Below, in pieces: positions 1 to 4,463 of a stretch of 6,521 nucleotides of DNA (its first letter is position 1; every line of letters begins with the position of its first letter). Both the position numbers and the translations under genes were made by a program. A model generated the notes under the pieces. That model made no database searches. It had not been told where the DNA came from and was given only the letters and a program-made list of their open reading frames with translations. The DNA is taken from NCBI GenBank assembly GCA_027320785.1, contig DAHVKR010000083.1, positions 1 to 6,521 on the forward strand, read 5' to 3'. Source of the DNA: Bdellovibrionales bacterium. GTDB taxonomy: Bacteria > Bdellovibrionota > Bdellovibrionia > Bdellovibrionales > Bdellovibrionaceae.

Positions 1-2
1 AA

Positions 3-86
3 GAGTCCACAAAAATTGTGTTTGTGGATGAAAAAACACTTCTTTTCTTCGAGGATTCTTTGCTTGATAGATGGCAGGCTTCATGA
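3..86 (+). CDS. 3' end of an unidentified upstream gene (partial)
   Basis: An open frame enters from the window edge and ends at TGA 84-86, giving 27 C-terminal residues that finish in LLDRWQAS. The composition (VFVDEKTLLFFEDSLLD) looks like a normal soluble protein tail. The TGA overlaps an ATG at 83 as ATGA, a common sign of translational coupling to the next gene. A second frame is also open from base 1 to a TAA at 91-93, but its Cys- and Trp-rich translation is less protein-like. Too little is visible to name a family. Confidence 0.5.
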   Translation, partial: ESTKIVFVDEKTLLFFEDSLLDRWQAS

Positions 87-1459
87 GCTTTAAAGATCAA
101 CGATCTTTACATCGAATTCCAAACCATTTTGGAGATGATCTAAAGGCTCACTTATATGTAGGAAGAGAAGTTTATCCTTGCAAAATTCGTGATTATAACA
201 GTTTTTCAATTGCACTATCTGTAAGTGAAAATCTAACTGAACAAACGCTTGAAACACTATCCGTATCTGCCATTAAATTATTATTCGGAGAGGAAATTAT
301 TAGTCTTGTACAAAATCCTGTCATTCTAAAATACGACTCGAATTCCTCAATTCTCGTTTTGCTCCTACAAACTTCGGAAAAAATGATTACTCCTTCCCGA
401 GAATATAGAACAAAAATACCAGAAGGCCTCATGGGAGCTTGTTTTGGCGCGGATCCAATTAAAATGGATCAAGTCGTACACTTTAAAATTGTTGATATTT
501 CACCCAACGGATTTTTAGCTGCAAGCTCCAAGTCTAACCGTCACCTACTGCCCGGTATGGCATTTAAAAACTTTCACTTTACTTTACCTGGGGTTGGACT
601 CACTCATCTTGACTTTTCAATAACAAACTCACGCATTGAAGGAAATTTTCTTTATTTTGGCTGCGAGTTTAAAAACTTAAACGAACAAAGTACAAAAGCT
701 CTTGATGCCTACTATTTTATATGTGCTAACTCAACAAATCCTGATGCTGCTCTAAAATACGCAAAAAGCAAAAAAATTTCCTTTAAAAATCTGGTTCGAA
801 TTGAACGCGTTAGTGACCCCGAAACATTCAAAAAAATACTACATGTGCGCTACGAATCATATAAGTACGCAAATAAACTCAGTGCTAAAATTGAAAGTCT
901 CGAACATATGAGAGACATCTACGATGATAATTCCATTATTCTTGTCGGATTTTTAGGGTCCCAAGTCGTTGGTACAATTCGAATAGTCTTCTCTGATAAG
1001 GGCTCAAAACTACCCTTTGAGGAACATTTTGACTTCCCAGCAAACCTTAATCGCCAAGACCTTGTCGAAGTTTCAAAACTTGCGGTTCTTCCTCAGTATC
1101 AGGGGTCTGATGTTCTACTTAAAATGTTTCAAGCCTTTGCCTTCGAGTATGTCCCTAAAAAACGATATGCTATTTGTATGTCGACACGGAAGTTATCAAA
1201 GTACTATACCTCTATTGGAGCTCAAAAAATATCAAACCCGATTCCACATCCTACTCTGAAAGACGAAACTTTGACTTGCTATCTTTTTGACAGCAAAAGG
1301 CTGGAAAGAGGAAAAATGTACGGAACAACGTGGTATCTCTTCGCAAAAGATACCATAGCCTCACTGTCTAAATACGGATTTACTAAAAAAGTTGGATTTT
1401 CTGCTAGGCTTTCACTTAAGAAAGCCCTAGAGCAAGCTGTTTTAAAAAGAAAAAGATAA
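83..1459 (+). CDS. PilZ-domain protein fused to a FeeM-like GNAT N-acyltransferase domain
   Basis: A 458-residue soluble protein with no signal peptide or membrane segment. Residues 1-100 look like a degenerate PilZ/YcgR-N-type beta module (RIPN near the start, then YPCKIRDYNSFSIAL). Residues 103-205 look like a PilZ domain: SREYR supplies arginines, though spaced RxxR rather than the usual RxxxR; DISPNG at 138-143 matches (D/N)xSxxG; and YFGCEF closes the fold. Residues 230-435 resemble GNAT/autoinducer-synthase-like N-acyltransferases (FeeM type): VGFLGSQVVGTIRIV as core strands, VEVSKLAVLPQYQGSD as an altered acyl-CoA-binding motif A, and a late YYTSIGAQ. The likely role is c-di-GMP-responsive acyl transfer to an unknown amine. 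An in-frame ATG at 71 would add four residues; 83 is preferred because it overlaps the upstream TGA (ATGA). Neither start has a strong Shine-Dalgarno. The gene is separated from the pilus operon by 287 bases and may be transcribed independently. The domain calls come from motifs only; the acyl substrate cannot be read from sequence. Confidence 0.75.
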   Translation: MSFKDQRSLHRIPNHFGDDLKAHLYVGREVYPCKIRDYNSFSIALSVSENLTEQTLETLSVSAIKLLFGEEIISLVQNPVILKYDSNSSILVLLLQTSEKMITPSREYRTKIPEGLMGACFGADPIKMDQVVHFKIVDISPNGFLAASSKSNRHLLPGMAFKNFHFTLPGVGLTHLDFSITNSRIEGNFLYFGCEFKNLNEQSTKALDAYYFICANSTNPDAALKYAKSKKISFKNLVRIERVSDPETFKKILHVRYESYKYANKLSAKIESLEHMRDIYDDNSIILVGFLGSQVVGTIRIVFSDKGSKLPFEEHFDFPANLNRQDLVEVSKLAVLPQYQGSDVLLKMFQAFAFEYVPKKRYAICMSTRKLSKYYTSIGAQKISNPIPHPTLKDETLTCYLFDSKRLERGKMYGTTWYLFAKDTIASLSKYGFTKKVGFSARLSLKKALEQAVLKRKR

Positions 1460-1481
1460 AATAAACTGAATAAAGTTTATT
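1460..1481 (+). repeat. AT-rich inverted repeat just after the acyltransferase stop
   Basis: AATAAACT (1460-1467) and AGTTTATT (1474-1481) form a perfect 8-bp stem with a 6-base loop, starting on the base after the TAA at 1457-1459. The stem is almost all A-T and no U-tract follows, so it is a poor intrinsic terminator. It could instead protect the 3' end of the upstream message or be incidental in AT-rich spacer DNA. Confidence 0.4.
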
Positions 1482-1691
1482 AACTGACAATTACATTCAC
1501 TATAAAATAGAGCATTACACACACGGCATACAGCACGAGTACCTGTTTGGTCATTAGACAGTCCCCCTCTTAAAAAGCAGATTAAGGCCTGTCCAAAGTC
1601 TGGTCAACCCCATAAAAGAACCTAGACCACTGAGACCAAGTCACATTCTCAGCTTGATACACCCAATAAGTCTTTTTAGCGAAACTCCCTA
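1482..1691. other. Intergenic spacer with possible RNA secondary structure
   Basis: No ORF here has a ribosome-binding site and a plausible product. Several short complementary segments nest on the + strand: TTGGTC 1547-1552 with GACCAA 1634-1639 encloses GACAG 1557-1561 with CTGTC 1589-1593 (itself enclosing CTTAA/TTAAG, 1569-1586) and TGGTC 1601-1605 with GACCA 1625-1629. That is a three-way-junction layout. A competing hairpin, CTGAGA 1630-1635 with TCTCAG 1647-1652, would disrupt the outer helix. A weak sigma70-like box pair (TTAACT 1480-1485, 17 bases, TAAAAT 1503-1508) could drive a transcript from about 1515. All stems are only 5-6 bp, so chance is a real alternative. Confidence 0.25.
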
Positions 1692-1719
1692 TGAAGTTTT
1701 ATACTAAATCTACCGATAA
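1692..1719 (+). promoter_or_regulatory. Sigma28 (FliA)-type promoter driving the flp/tad operon
   Basis: TGAAGTTT (1692-1699) matches 7 of 8 bases of the FliA -35 element TAAAGTTT. After a 12-base spacer, ACCGATAA (1712-1719) matches 7 of 8 bases of the -10 element GCCGATAA, including the invariant CGATAA core. The E. coli consensus spacer is 11 bases, so the spacing is one base long. Transcription would start near 1726, leaving a roughly 20-base leader with the GGAGG Shine-Dalgarno before the ATG at 1747. A sigma70-like -10 (TATACT, 1700-1705) lies inside the spacer, but no good -35 sits 16-18 bases upstream of it. In B. bacteriovorus, FliA-type promoters are known to control most attack-phase genes, which suits a surface pilus. 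Confidence 0.65.
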
Positions 1720-1730
1720 GTGTTGGGTAC

Positions 1731-1738
1731 GGGAGGGG
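1731..1738 (+). promoter_or_regulatory. Ribosome-binding site that fixes the flp start
   Basis: GGGAGGGG contains GGAGG and lies 8 bases before ATG 1747. An in-frame GTG at 1720 would lengthen the pilin by nine residues, but this site would then fall inside the coding region, and the GTG touches the FliA -10 element, upstream of the predicted transcript start. Confidence 0.7.
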
Positions 1739-1746
1739 CGGAACCT

Positions 1747-1947
1747 ATGAAAAAGCTCTTTAAAAAGTTGAAAACAAACTTTTCTGAAAAGATGAAGGAC
1801 GAAAGCGGCCAAGGGATGTTGGAGTATATCTTGTTGGTTGTCGTAATCGTTGGACTTGTTTTGGCTTTAAAAGGTCCACTTACAGATCAGGTCAATGGAA
1901 TTAAAGACAAGTTGTCTGGATCCATTGGCAGCATTTTGGGCAACTAA
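1747..1947 (+). CDS. flp: Flp-family type IVb major pilin (prepilin)
   Basis: A 66-residue prepilin, a usual Flp size. The basic leader (residues 1-21, Lys-rich, ending DESG) is followed by the Flp signature: cleavage after G21 gives a mature N-terminus QGMLEY, with Glu at +5 and Tyr at +6. A hydrophobic helix then runs from about residue 28 to 41 (ILLVVVIVGLVLAL), and a short polar tail rich in Gly, Ser and Lys ends in GSILGN. Mature length is 45 residues. A TadV/CpaA prepilin peptidase would process it, and the subunits would form the thin adhesive fibre. ATG 1747 is chosen over GTG 1720 because of the Shine-Dalgarno at 1731-1738 and the promoter position. First gene after the FliA-type promoter, and directly followed by another pilin-like ORF. 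Its leading place and strong ribosome-binding site suit the most abundant subunit. Confidence 0.92.
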   Translation: MKKLFKKLKTNFSEKMKDESGQGMLEYILLVVVIVGLVLALKGPLTDQVNGIKDKLSGSIGSILGN

Positions 1948-2124
1948 ATGACCATTGAGTATGTTCTTCTTCTTGTTGTGATTTTTGGAATTGGGCTGAA
2001 AGTCTTTGTTTCAGCCCCGATGGATGCCTTTAAAAATTCGGCACCACGGTTGGGAGCCCGAGTGGAGAAGCAATTGACCACAGGAGCGGGGTTCCCTAAT
2101 GACTGGACTCAAGAAAAACGATAA
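1948..2124 (+). CDS. Leaderless Flp-pilin-like small protein
   Basis: A 58-residue ORF whose ATG follows the flp stop with no gap (TAAATG) and in the same frame. It begins MTIEYVLLLVVIFGIGLKVF, which aligns with the processed N-terminus of the adjacent Flp (MLEYILLVVVIVGL): the pilin Glu-Tyr pair and hydrophobic helix are kept, but there is no basic leader and no Gly cleavage site. The tail (residues 24-58) is polar and unlike Flp: APMDAFKNSAPRLGARVEKQ, then TGAGFPNDW. The ribosome-binding site is weak, so translation probably depends on ribosomes finishing flp or on stop-codon readthrough. Its last 26 bases overlap the next gene in another frame. It may be a membrane-inserted minor subunit, a chaperone-like partner of Flp, or a decayed pilin duplicate. 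No function is known to me. Confidence 0.6.
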   Translation: MTIEYVLLLVVIFGIGLKVFVSAPMDAFKNSAPRLGARVEKQLTTGAGFPNDWTQEKR

Positions 2125-2374
2125 TCGCTACAATCTTTTTCGCAATTCGAAGGGGCAAGTCTTAATCGAGTCCCTTCTTCTCATGTTTATTTCTGTAGGC
2201 CTACTAGGTCTGACGCTTCGATATTTCCGCGACAACAAGACTTTTAGCAAGATTACCAACTCCGTTTGGGCTGGAGTCGCCCAAATGGCTGAATACGGAA
2301 ACTGGCCTGGAGCTAATGCCACTATTCAACCGAATAACCCTAAAAGAGTGAGGTTATTGGATCCAGGACAATGA
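2099..2374 (+). CDS. Short type IVb prepilin-like protein, candidate Bd0108 (hit locus) homologue
   Basis: A 91-residue prepilin-like protein. The basic leader (1-19) ends in NSKG; cleavage after G19 gives QVLIES with Glu at +5. A hydrophobic helix covers about residues 25-40 (LLLMFISVGLLGLTLR). The rest is a short polar domain with SVWAGVAQMAEYGNWPGAN and a basic, Pro-rich end (NNPKRVRLLDPGQ). Size, pilin-like start and place ahead of a TadE-like gene and cpaB match what I recall of Bd0108, the B. bacteriovorus gene whose mutations allow prey-independent growth; this is an assignment by context and not by alignment. The start lies 12 bases after AGGAG (2082-2086) and overlaps the preceding ORF by 26 bases. 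The stop overlaps the next start as ATGA (2371-2374). The region coding WAGV/WPGA carries a 10-base direct repeat. Confidence 0.8.
   Translation: MTGLKKNDNRYNLFRNSKGQVLIESLLLMFISVGLLGLTLRYFRDNKTFSKITNSVWAGVAQMAEYGNWPGANATIQPNNPKRVRLLDPGQ
2267..2312 (+). repeat. In-frame 10-base direct repeat pair within the Bd0108-like gene
   Basis: TGGGCTGGAG (2267-2276) and TGGCCTGGAG (2303-2312) match at 9 of 10 bases and start exactly 36 bases apart, both in codon phase (Trp-Ala-Gly at residues 57-59 and Trp-Pro-Gly at 69-71). Slippage or recombination between them would remove 12 codons without shifting the frame. In B. bacteriovorus bd0108, a recurrent 42-bp in-frame deletion between short direct repeats is the classic host-independence lesion. 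The mechanism here is inferred from that parallel. Confidence 0.55.
2333..2358 (+). repeat. Inverted repeat ahead of the TadE-like gene
   Basis: AATAACC (2333-2339) and GGTTATT (2352-2358) form a perfect 7-bp stem with a 12-base loop, inside the last codons of the Bd0108-like gene. It lies 12 bases before the next start codon, close to that gene's AGGA (2365-2368). It could modulate translation of the downstream gene or be a processing site. No U-tract follows, so it is not a terminator. Confidence 0.35.
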
Positions 2375-3021
2375 AAAAAGAAAACTCAAAACTTTATTTA
2401 TCAAACAAAGGAATGGTCACCACTGACTTTTTGTTTTCCTTTATTTTGGTCAGCATGTTTACAGCACTCCTATTTGCAATGTGCTACTCCTTTACTATTG
2501 TTGAGGTTACACAATATATTGCCTACTCTGCGTCTCGAGCTGCTATCTCGGGTAATAAAACTTTTTCTGATCAGCGGGCCCGTGCCCAAAGTAAAGTCGA
2601 CGAGCTTTTATCAAATCCTGTTTTCGCGCCTCTCTTAAAAAATGGGTGGTTTAATGTCACTGTTCAAGACATGAAGTTGGGACAGGACCCCTCCGACTAC
2701 TACAGTTCGCCAAAAGACATGAGCATTACTGGATCACCCTCAAATGTTGATTACTATCTTCCTGACTCAGGCGTACGGCTGCGACTCGAAGCTAAAGTCT
2801 TGGAAATGAACTTAGGACTCTTGGGTAAAATTGAAAGTGAAACGGGCAAGGGTTTTGCTTTAACTGTTGGATCAAAACTATTCCGCGAACCAAATCAAGA
2901 TGAGTGTCATTCTCTTATAAAATCGCGCTATCAAAGAATTTTAGAGCTCGATGATCTGTATCAACAAATTGCGGGCCCCTCTTTATCCGAAGCTGTCCCT
3001 ATGGAGGATGCTGGATGTTAA
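2371..3021 (+). CDS. TadE-like pseudopilin with Asp at +5 (candidate Bd0109 counterpart)
   Basis: A 216-residue prepilin-like protein. The leader ends SNKG; cleavage after G14 gives MVTTDF, so the conserved Glu at +5 is replaced by Asp (D19). A hydrophobic helix spans about residues 20-46 (FLFSFILVSMFTALLFAMCY), followed by TQYIAYSASRAA (52-63), the Ala/Arg-rich stretch typical of TadE-family proteins. The remaining 150 residues are a periplasmic domain without recognisable motifs, with Cys near residues 178 and 216. TadE-type pseudopilins are minor components needed for Flp fibre assembly. Translation is coupled to the preceding gene through ATGA (2371-2374). By order it could match Bd0109, which is reported to act with Bd0108, but that match is from memory of the locus and is uncertain. 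Confidence 0.75.
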   Translation: MKKENSKLYLSNKGMVTTDFLFSFILVSMFTALLFAMCYSFTIVEVTQYIAYSASRAAISGNKTFSDQRARAQSKVDELLSNPVFAPLLKNGWFNVTVQDMKLGQDPSDYYSSPKDMSITGSPSNVDYYLPDSGVRLRLEAKVLEMNLGLLGKIESETGKGFALTVGSKLFREPNQDECHSLIKSRYQRILELDDLYQQIAGPSLSEAVPMEDAGC

Positions 3022-3548
3022 GGCAAAAAAAATCCTTCATTCAAAATAAAAGAGGAATGGCCGTGATGGAGCTGATTCCTACCCTTTTTATTTTCATGCT
3101 TTTGATTAATTTTTCGCTTGGCTTTTTCGGTGCCATTCACTCAGGAATTTTGAATAACATTGCCTCGCGAAACTATATTTTTGAAACGATCCGACACCGC
3201 GTAAATCTGACATATCACCGCGAGCAAGATCAAAATAATTATTACAAAACCGGCTATCGCTACGGCGGCATTGTGTCTGAAAACTCTTATGATAACCCTC
3301 AATCTGGTGACAAGTTTGTCGCTACGGCTCGCCCCATTGCATTTGCCTCTAGCTTTGGTGGAAGTAGCTCTGATGCGGATCTATCTGTTAGAGGTCCTGC
3401 TAATGAACCCAATGCCTATGCACTTCATAATCAAGATGTTCGAAATCTAGATGAGTCAAAGCGGAATGGCAAAGTATCCGTCACTCAGATTTGGATTAAG
3501 ACTCTTTATGGAATCTGTAACAACGCTCAATGTGGCGATAACAACTAG
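3015..3548 (+). CDS. TadE/TadF-like minor pseudopilin
   Basis: A 177-residue prepilin-like protein. A basic leader (MLRQKKSFIQNKRG) ends at G14; cleavage gives MAVMEL with Glu at +5 (E19). The hydrophobic helix runs from about 20 to 42 (LIPTLFIFMLLINFSLGFFG), followed by SRNYIFETIRHRVNLTY, a TadE/F-like amphipathic stretch. The C-terminal half is a polar, Asn- and Ser-rich periplasmic domain ending in VTQIWIKTLYGICNNAQCGD, with two Cys six residues apart that could form a disulfide. The start is seven bases inside the previous gene and has GGAGG (3003-3007) at 7-base spacing. It is probably a third pseudopilin at the fibre tip or base. TadE and TadF cannot be told apart from sequence alone. 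Confidence 0.72.
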   Translation: MLRQKKSFIQNKRGMAVMELIPTLFIFMLLINFSLGFFGAIHSGILNNIASRNYIFETIRHRVNLTYHREQDQNNYYKTGYRYGGIVSENSYDNPQSGDKFVATARPIAFASSFGGSSSDADLSVRGPANEPNAYALHNQDVRNLDESKRNGKVSVTQIWIKTLYGICNNAQCGDNN

Positions 3549-3555
3549 AAAGGAG
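3549..3555 (+). promoter_or_regulatory. Strong ribosome-binding site for cpaB
   Basis: AAAGGAG begins on the base after the preceding TAG stop and lies 7 bases before ATG 3563. It is the most consensus-like Shine-Dalgarno in the window and suggests independent, efficient initiation of cpaB. Confidence 0.7.
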
Positions 3556-3562
3556 CAGTCGT

Positions 3563-4438
3563 ATGGGAAATGAAACACGAAATTTATGGCTCAGTATCGG
3601 CGCGGCTCTCTTTGCTGTCTTTTTAATTTACTCTTACTCTCAAGAAAAGAAAAAAGAATTAGATAAAAATTTAGGCGCAAAGAAAACAGTTGTTCGAGTA
3701 AAAGAAGACATCCCTGAAATGTCGACAATCTACGATACGATGCTCGAAACAGTTGAAGTACCTGCTAACTATGTTTATCCCGATACTGTGACAATACCTG
3801 ATGATATCATTGGGCATGTGGCAGCTGTTCCTTTGAAAAAAGGTCAATTGATTTTTAAGAATATGCTTTTTACTCCAGGTCCTGACACTGGGATTTCTCT
3901 TCAAGTTGCTCCGAATAAGCGAGCTGTTACGATTCCAGTTGATGAAGTTCGAGGTGTTGCAAAACTTATCCGCCCTGGTGACCGCGTCGATATTACAGCT
4001 TTAGTTGATGTCGGCAAGGGTCAAAATCAAAGACGTGAGGCTACCATGCTTATGCAAGATGTTCCAGTTCTTGCAACCGGTGTCTCAGTTGTAAACAACA
4101 TTCCTCGCCTATTAGAATTAGATGCATCTGGGAAAAATGTAACTCAAACATCTCTCACTGGTGATACAAAATATAGTACAGTTACAATAGAGGCTTCGCC
4201 TAAGGAGGCTCAGAATATCATTTATATGCTTTCGACTTCACCGGGAAACATATTCTTAACTTTAAGAAACCCGAACGATCGCATGAATAATTTGAGACTT
4301 CCGAGCTCCACGGCTGAATCTCTGGTTGGGCAACCTACACTAGTACCCATGAGTACTCCGATTCTGAATACACCCGGAATCGTTCCAAGAGTTGCTCCCA
4401 GCAGACCAACAACGAAGCCACGGTTTAAGTCGCTATAA
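3563..4438 (+). CDS. cpaB: Flp pilus assembly protein CpaB/RcpC
   Basis: A 291-residue protein, within the usual range for CpaB. One N-terminal membrane anchor (about residues 8-26, LWLSIGAALFAVFLIYSYS) is followed by a basic KKK segment and a SAF domain at about 42-103 (VVRVKEDIPEMSTI, then GHVAAVPLKKGQLIFKNM). Residues 112-237 form the RcpC domain: RAVTIPVDEVRGVAKLIRPG, then DRVDI, and a late VTIEASPKEAQ before GNIFLTLRNPND. The tail from 257 is Pro-rich and basic and may be disordered. CpaB is a periplasmic protein that acts with the secretin CpaC to form and gate the outer-membrane channel; the SAF fold suggests peptidoglycan or glycan binding. It lies 14 bases after the pseudopilin gene and just before the secretin gene, the standard Tad order. 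Confidence 0.93.
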   Translation: MGNETRNLWLSIGAALFAVFLIYSYSQEKKKELDKNLGAKKTVVRVKEDIPEMSTIYDTMLETVEVPANYVYPDTVTIPDDIIGHVAAVPLKKGQLIFKNMLFTPGPDTGISLQVAPNKRAVTIPVDEVRGVAKLIRPGDRVDITALVDVGKGQNQRREATMLMQDVPVLATGVSVVNNIPRLLELDASGKNVTQTSLTGDTKYSTVTIEASPKEAQNIIYMLSTSPGNIFLTLRNPNDRMNNLRLPSSTAESLVGQPTLVPMSTPILNTPGIVPRVAPSRPTTKPRFKSL

Positions 4439-4463
4439 GGGCTGAAGTATTTTGGGGGAAATG

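Noticed and set aside
1..93. Frame 1 as the end of the upstream gene
   Set aside because: It is open to TAA 91-93, but the translation is less protein-like and it lacks the neat ATGA overlap shown by the frame ending at 84-86.
193..432. Minus-strand ORF inside the acyltransferase gene, and similar ones at 2128-2322, 3671-3904, 4661-4951, 5001-5303 and 5962-6183
   Set aside because: Each lies opposite a well-supported gene, or mostly so, has no recognisable domain or ribosome-binding site, and is best explained as a shadow frame.
1017..1259. Plus-strand ORF in another frame inside the acyltransferase gene
   Set aside because: It is fully contained in the GNAT-coding region, has no ribosome-binding site, and its composition is unlike a real protein.
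1471..1478. Perfect FliA -35 sequence TAAAGTTT
   Set aside because: No CCGATAA-like -10 lies 10-13 bases downstream, and the bases are already part of the AT-rich inverted repeat at 1460-1481.
1460..1481. Intrinsic terminator of the acyltransferase gene
   Set aside because: The stem is nearly all A-T and is not followed by a run of T, so it is listed only as an inverted repeat.
1460..1746. Class I c-di-GMP (GEMM) riboswitch like the attack-phase RNA of B. bacteriovorus
   Set aside because: I searched both strands for the conserved GCAAA/GNRA tetraloop and receptor segments and the GGGUUACC-type closing part and found no convincing match.
1720..1746. GTG start at 1720 giving a 75-residue pilin
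   Set aside because: The GTG adjoins the FliA -10 element, upstream of the expected transcript start, and the Shine-Dalgarno at 1731-1738 fits ATG 1747.
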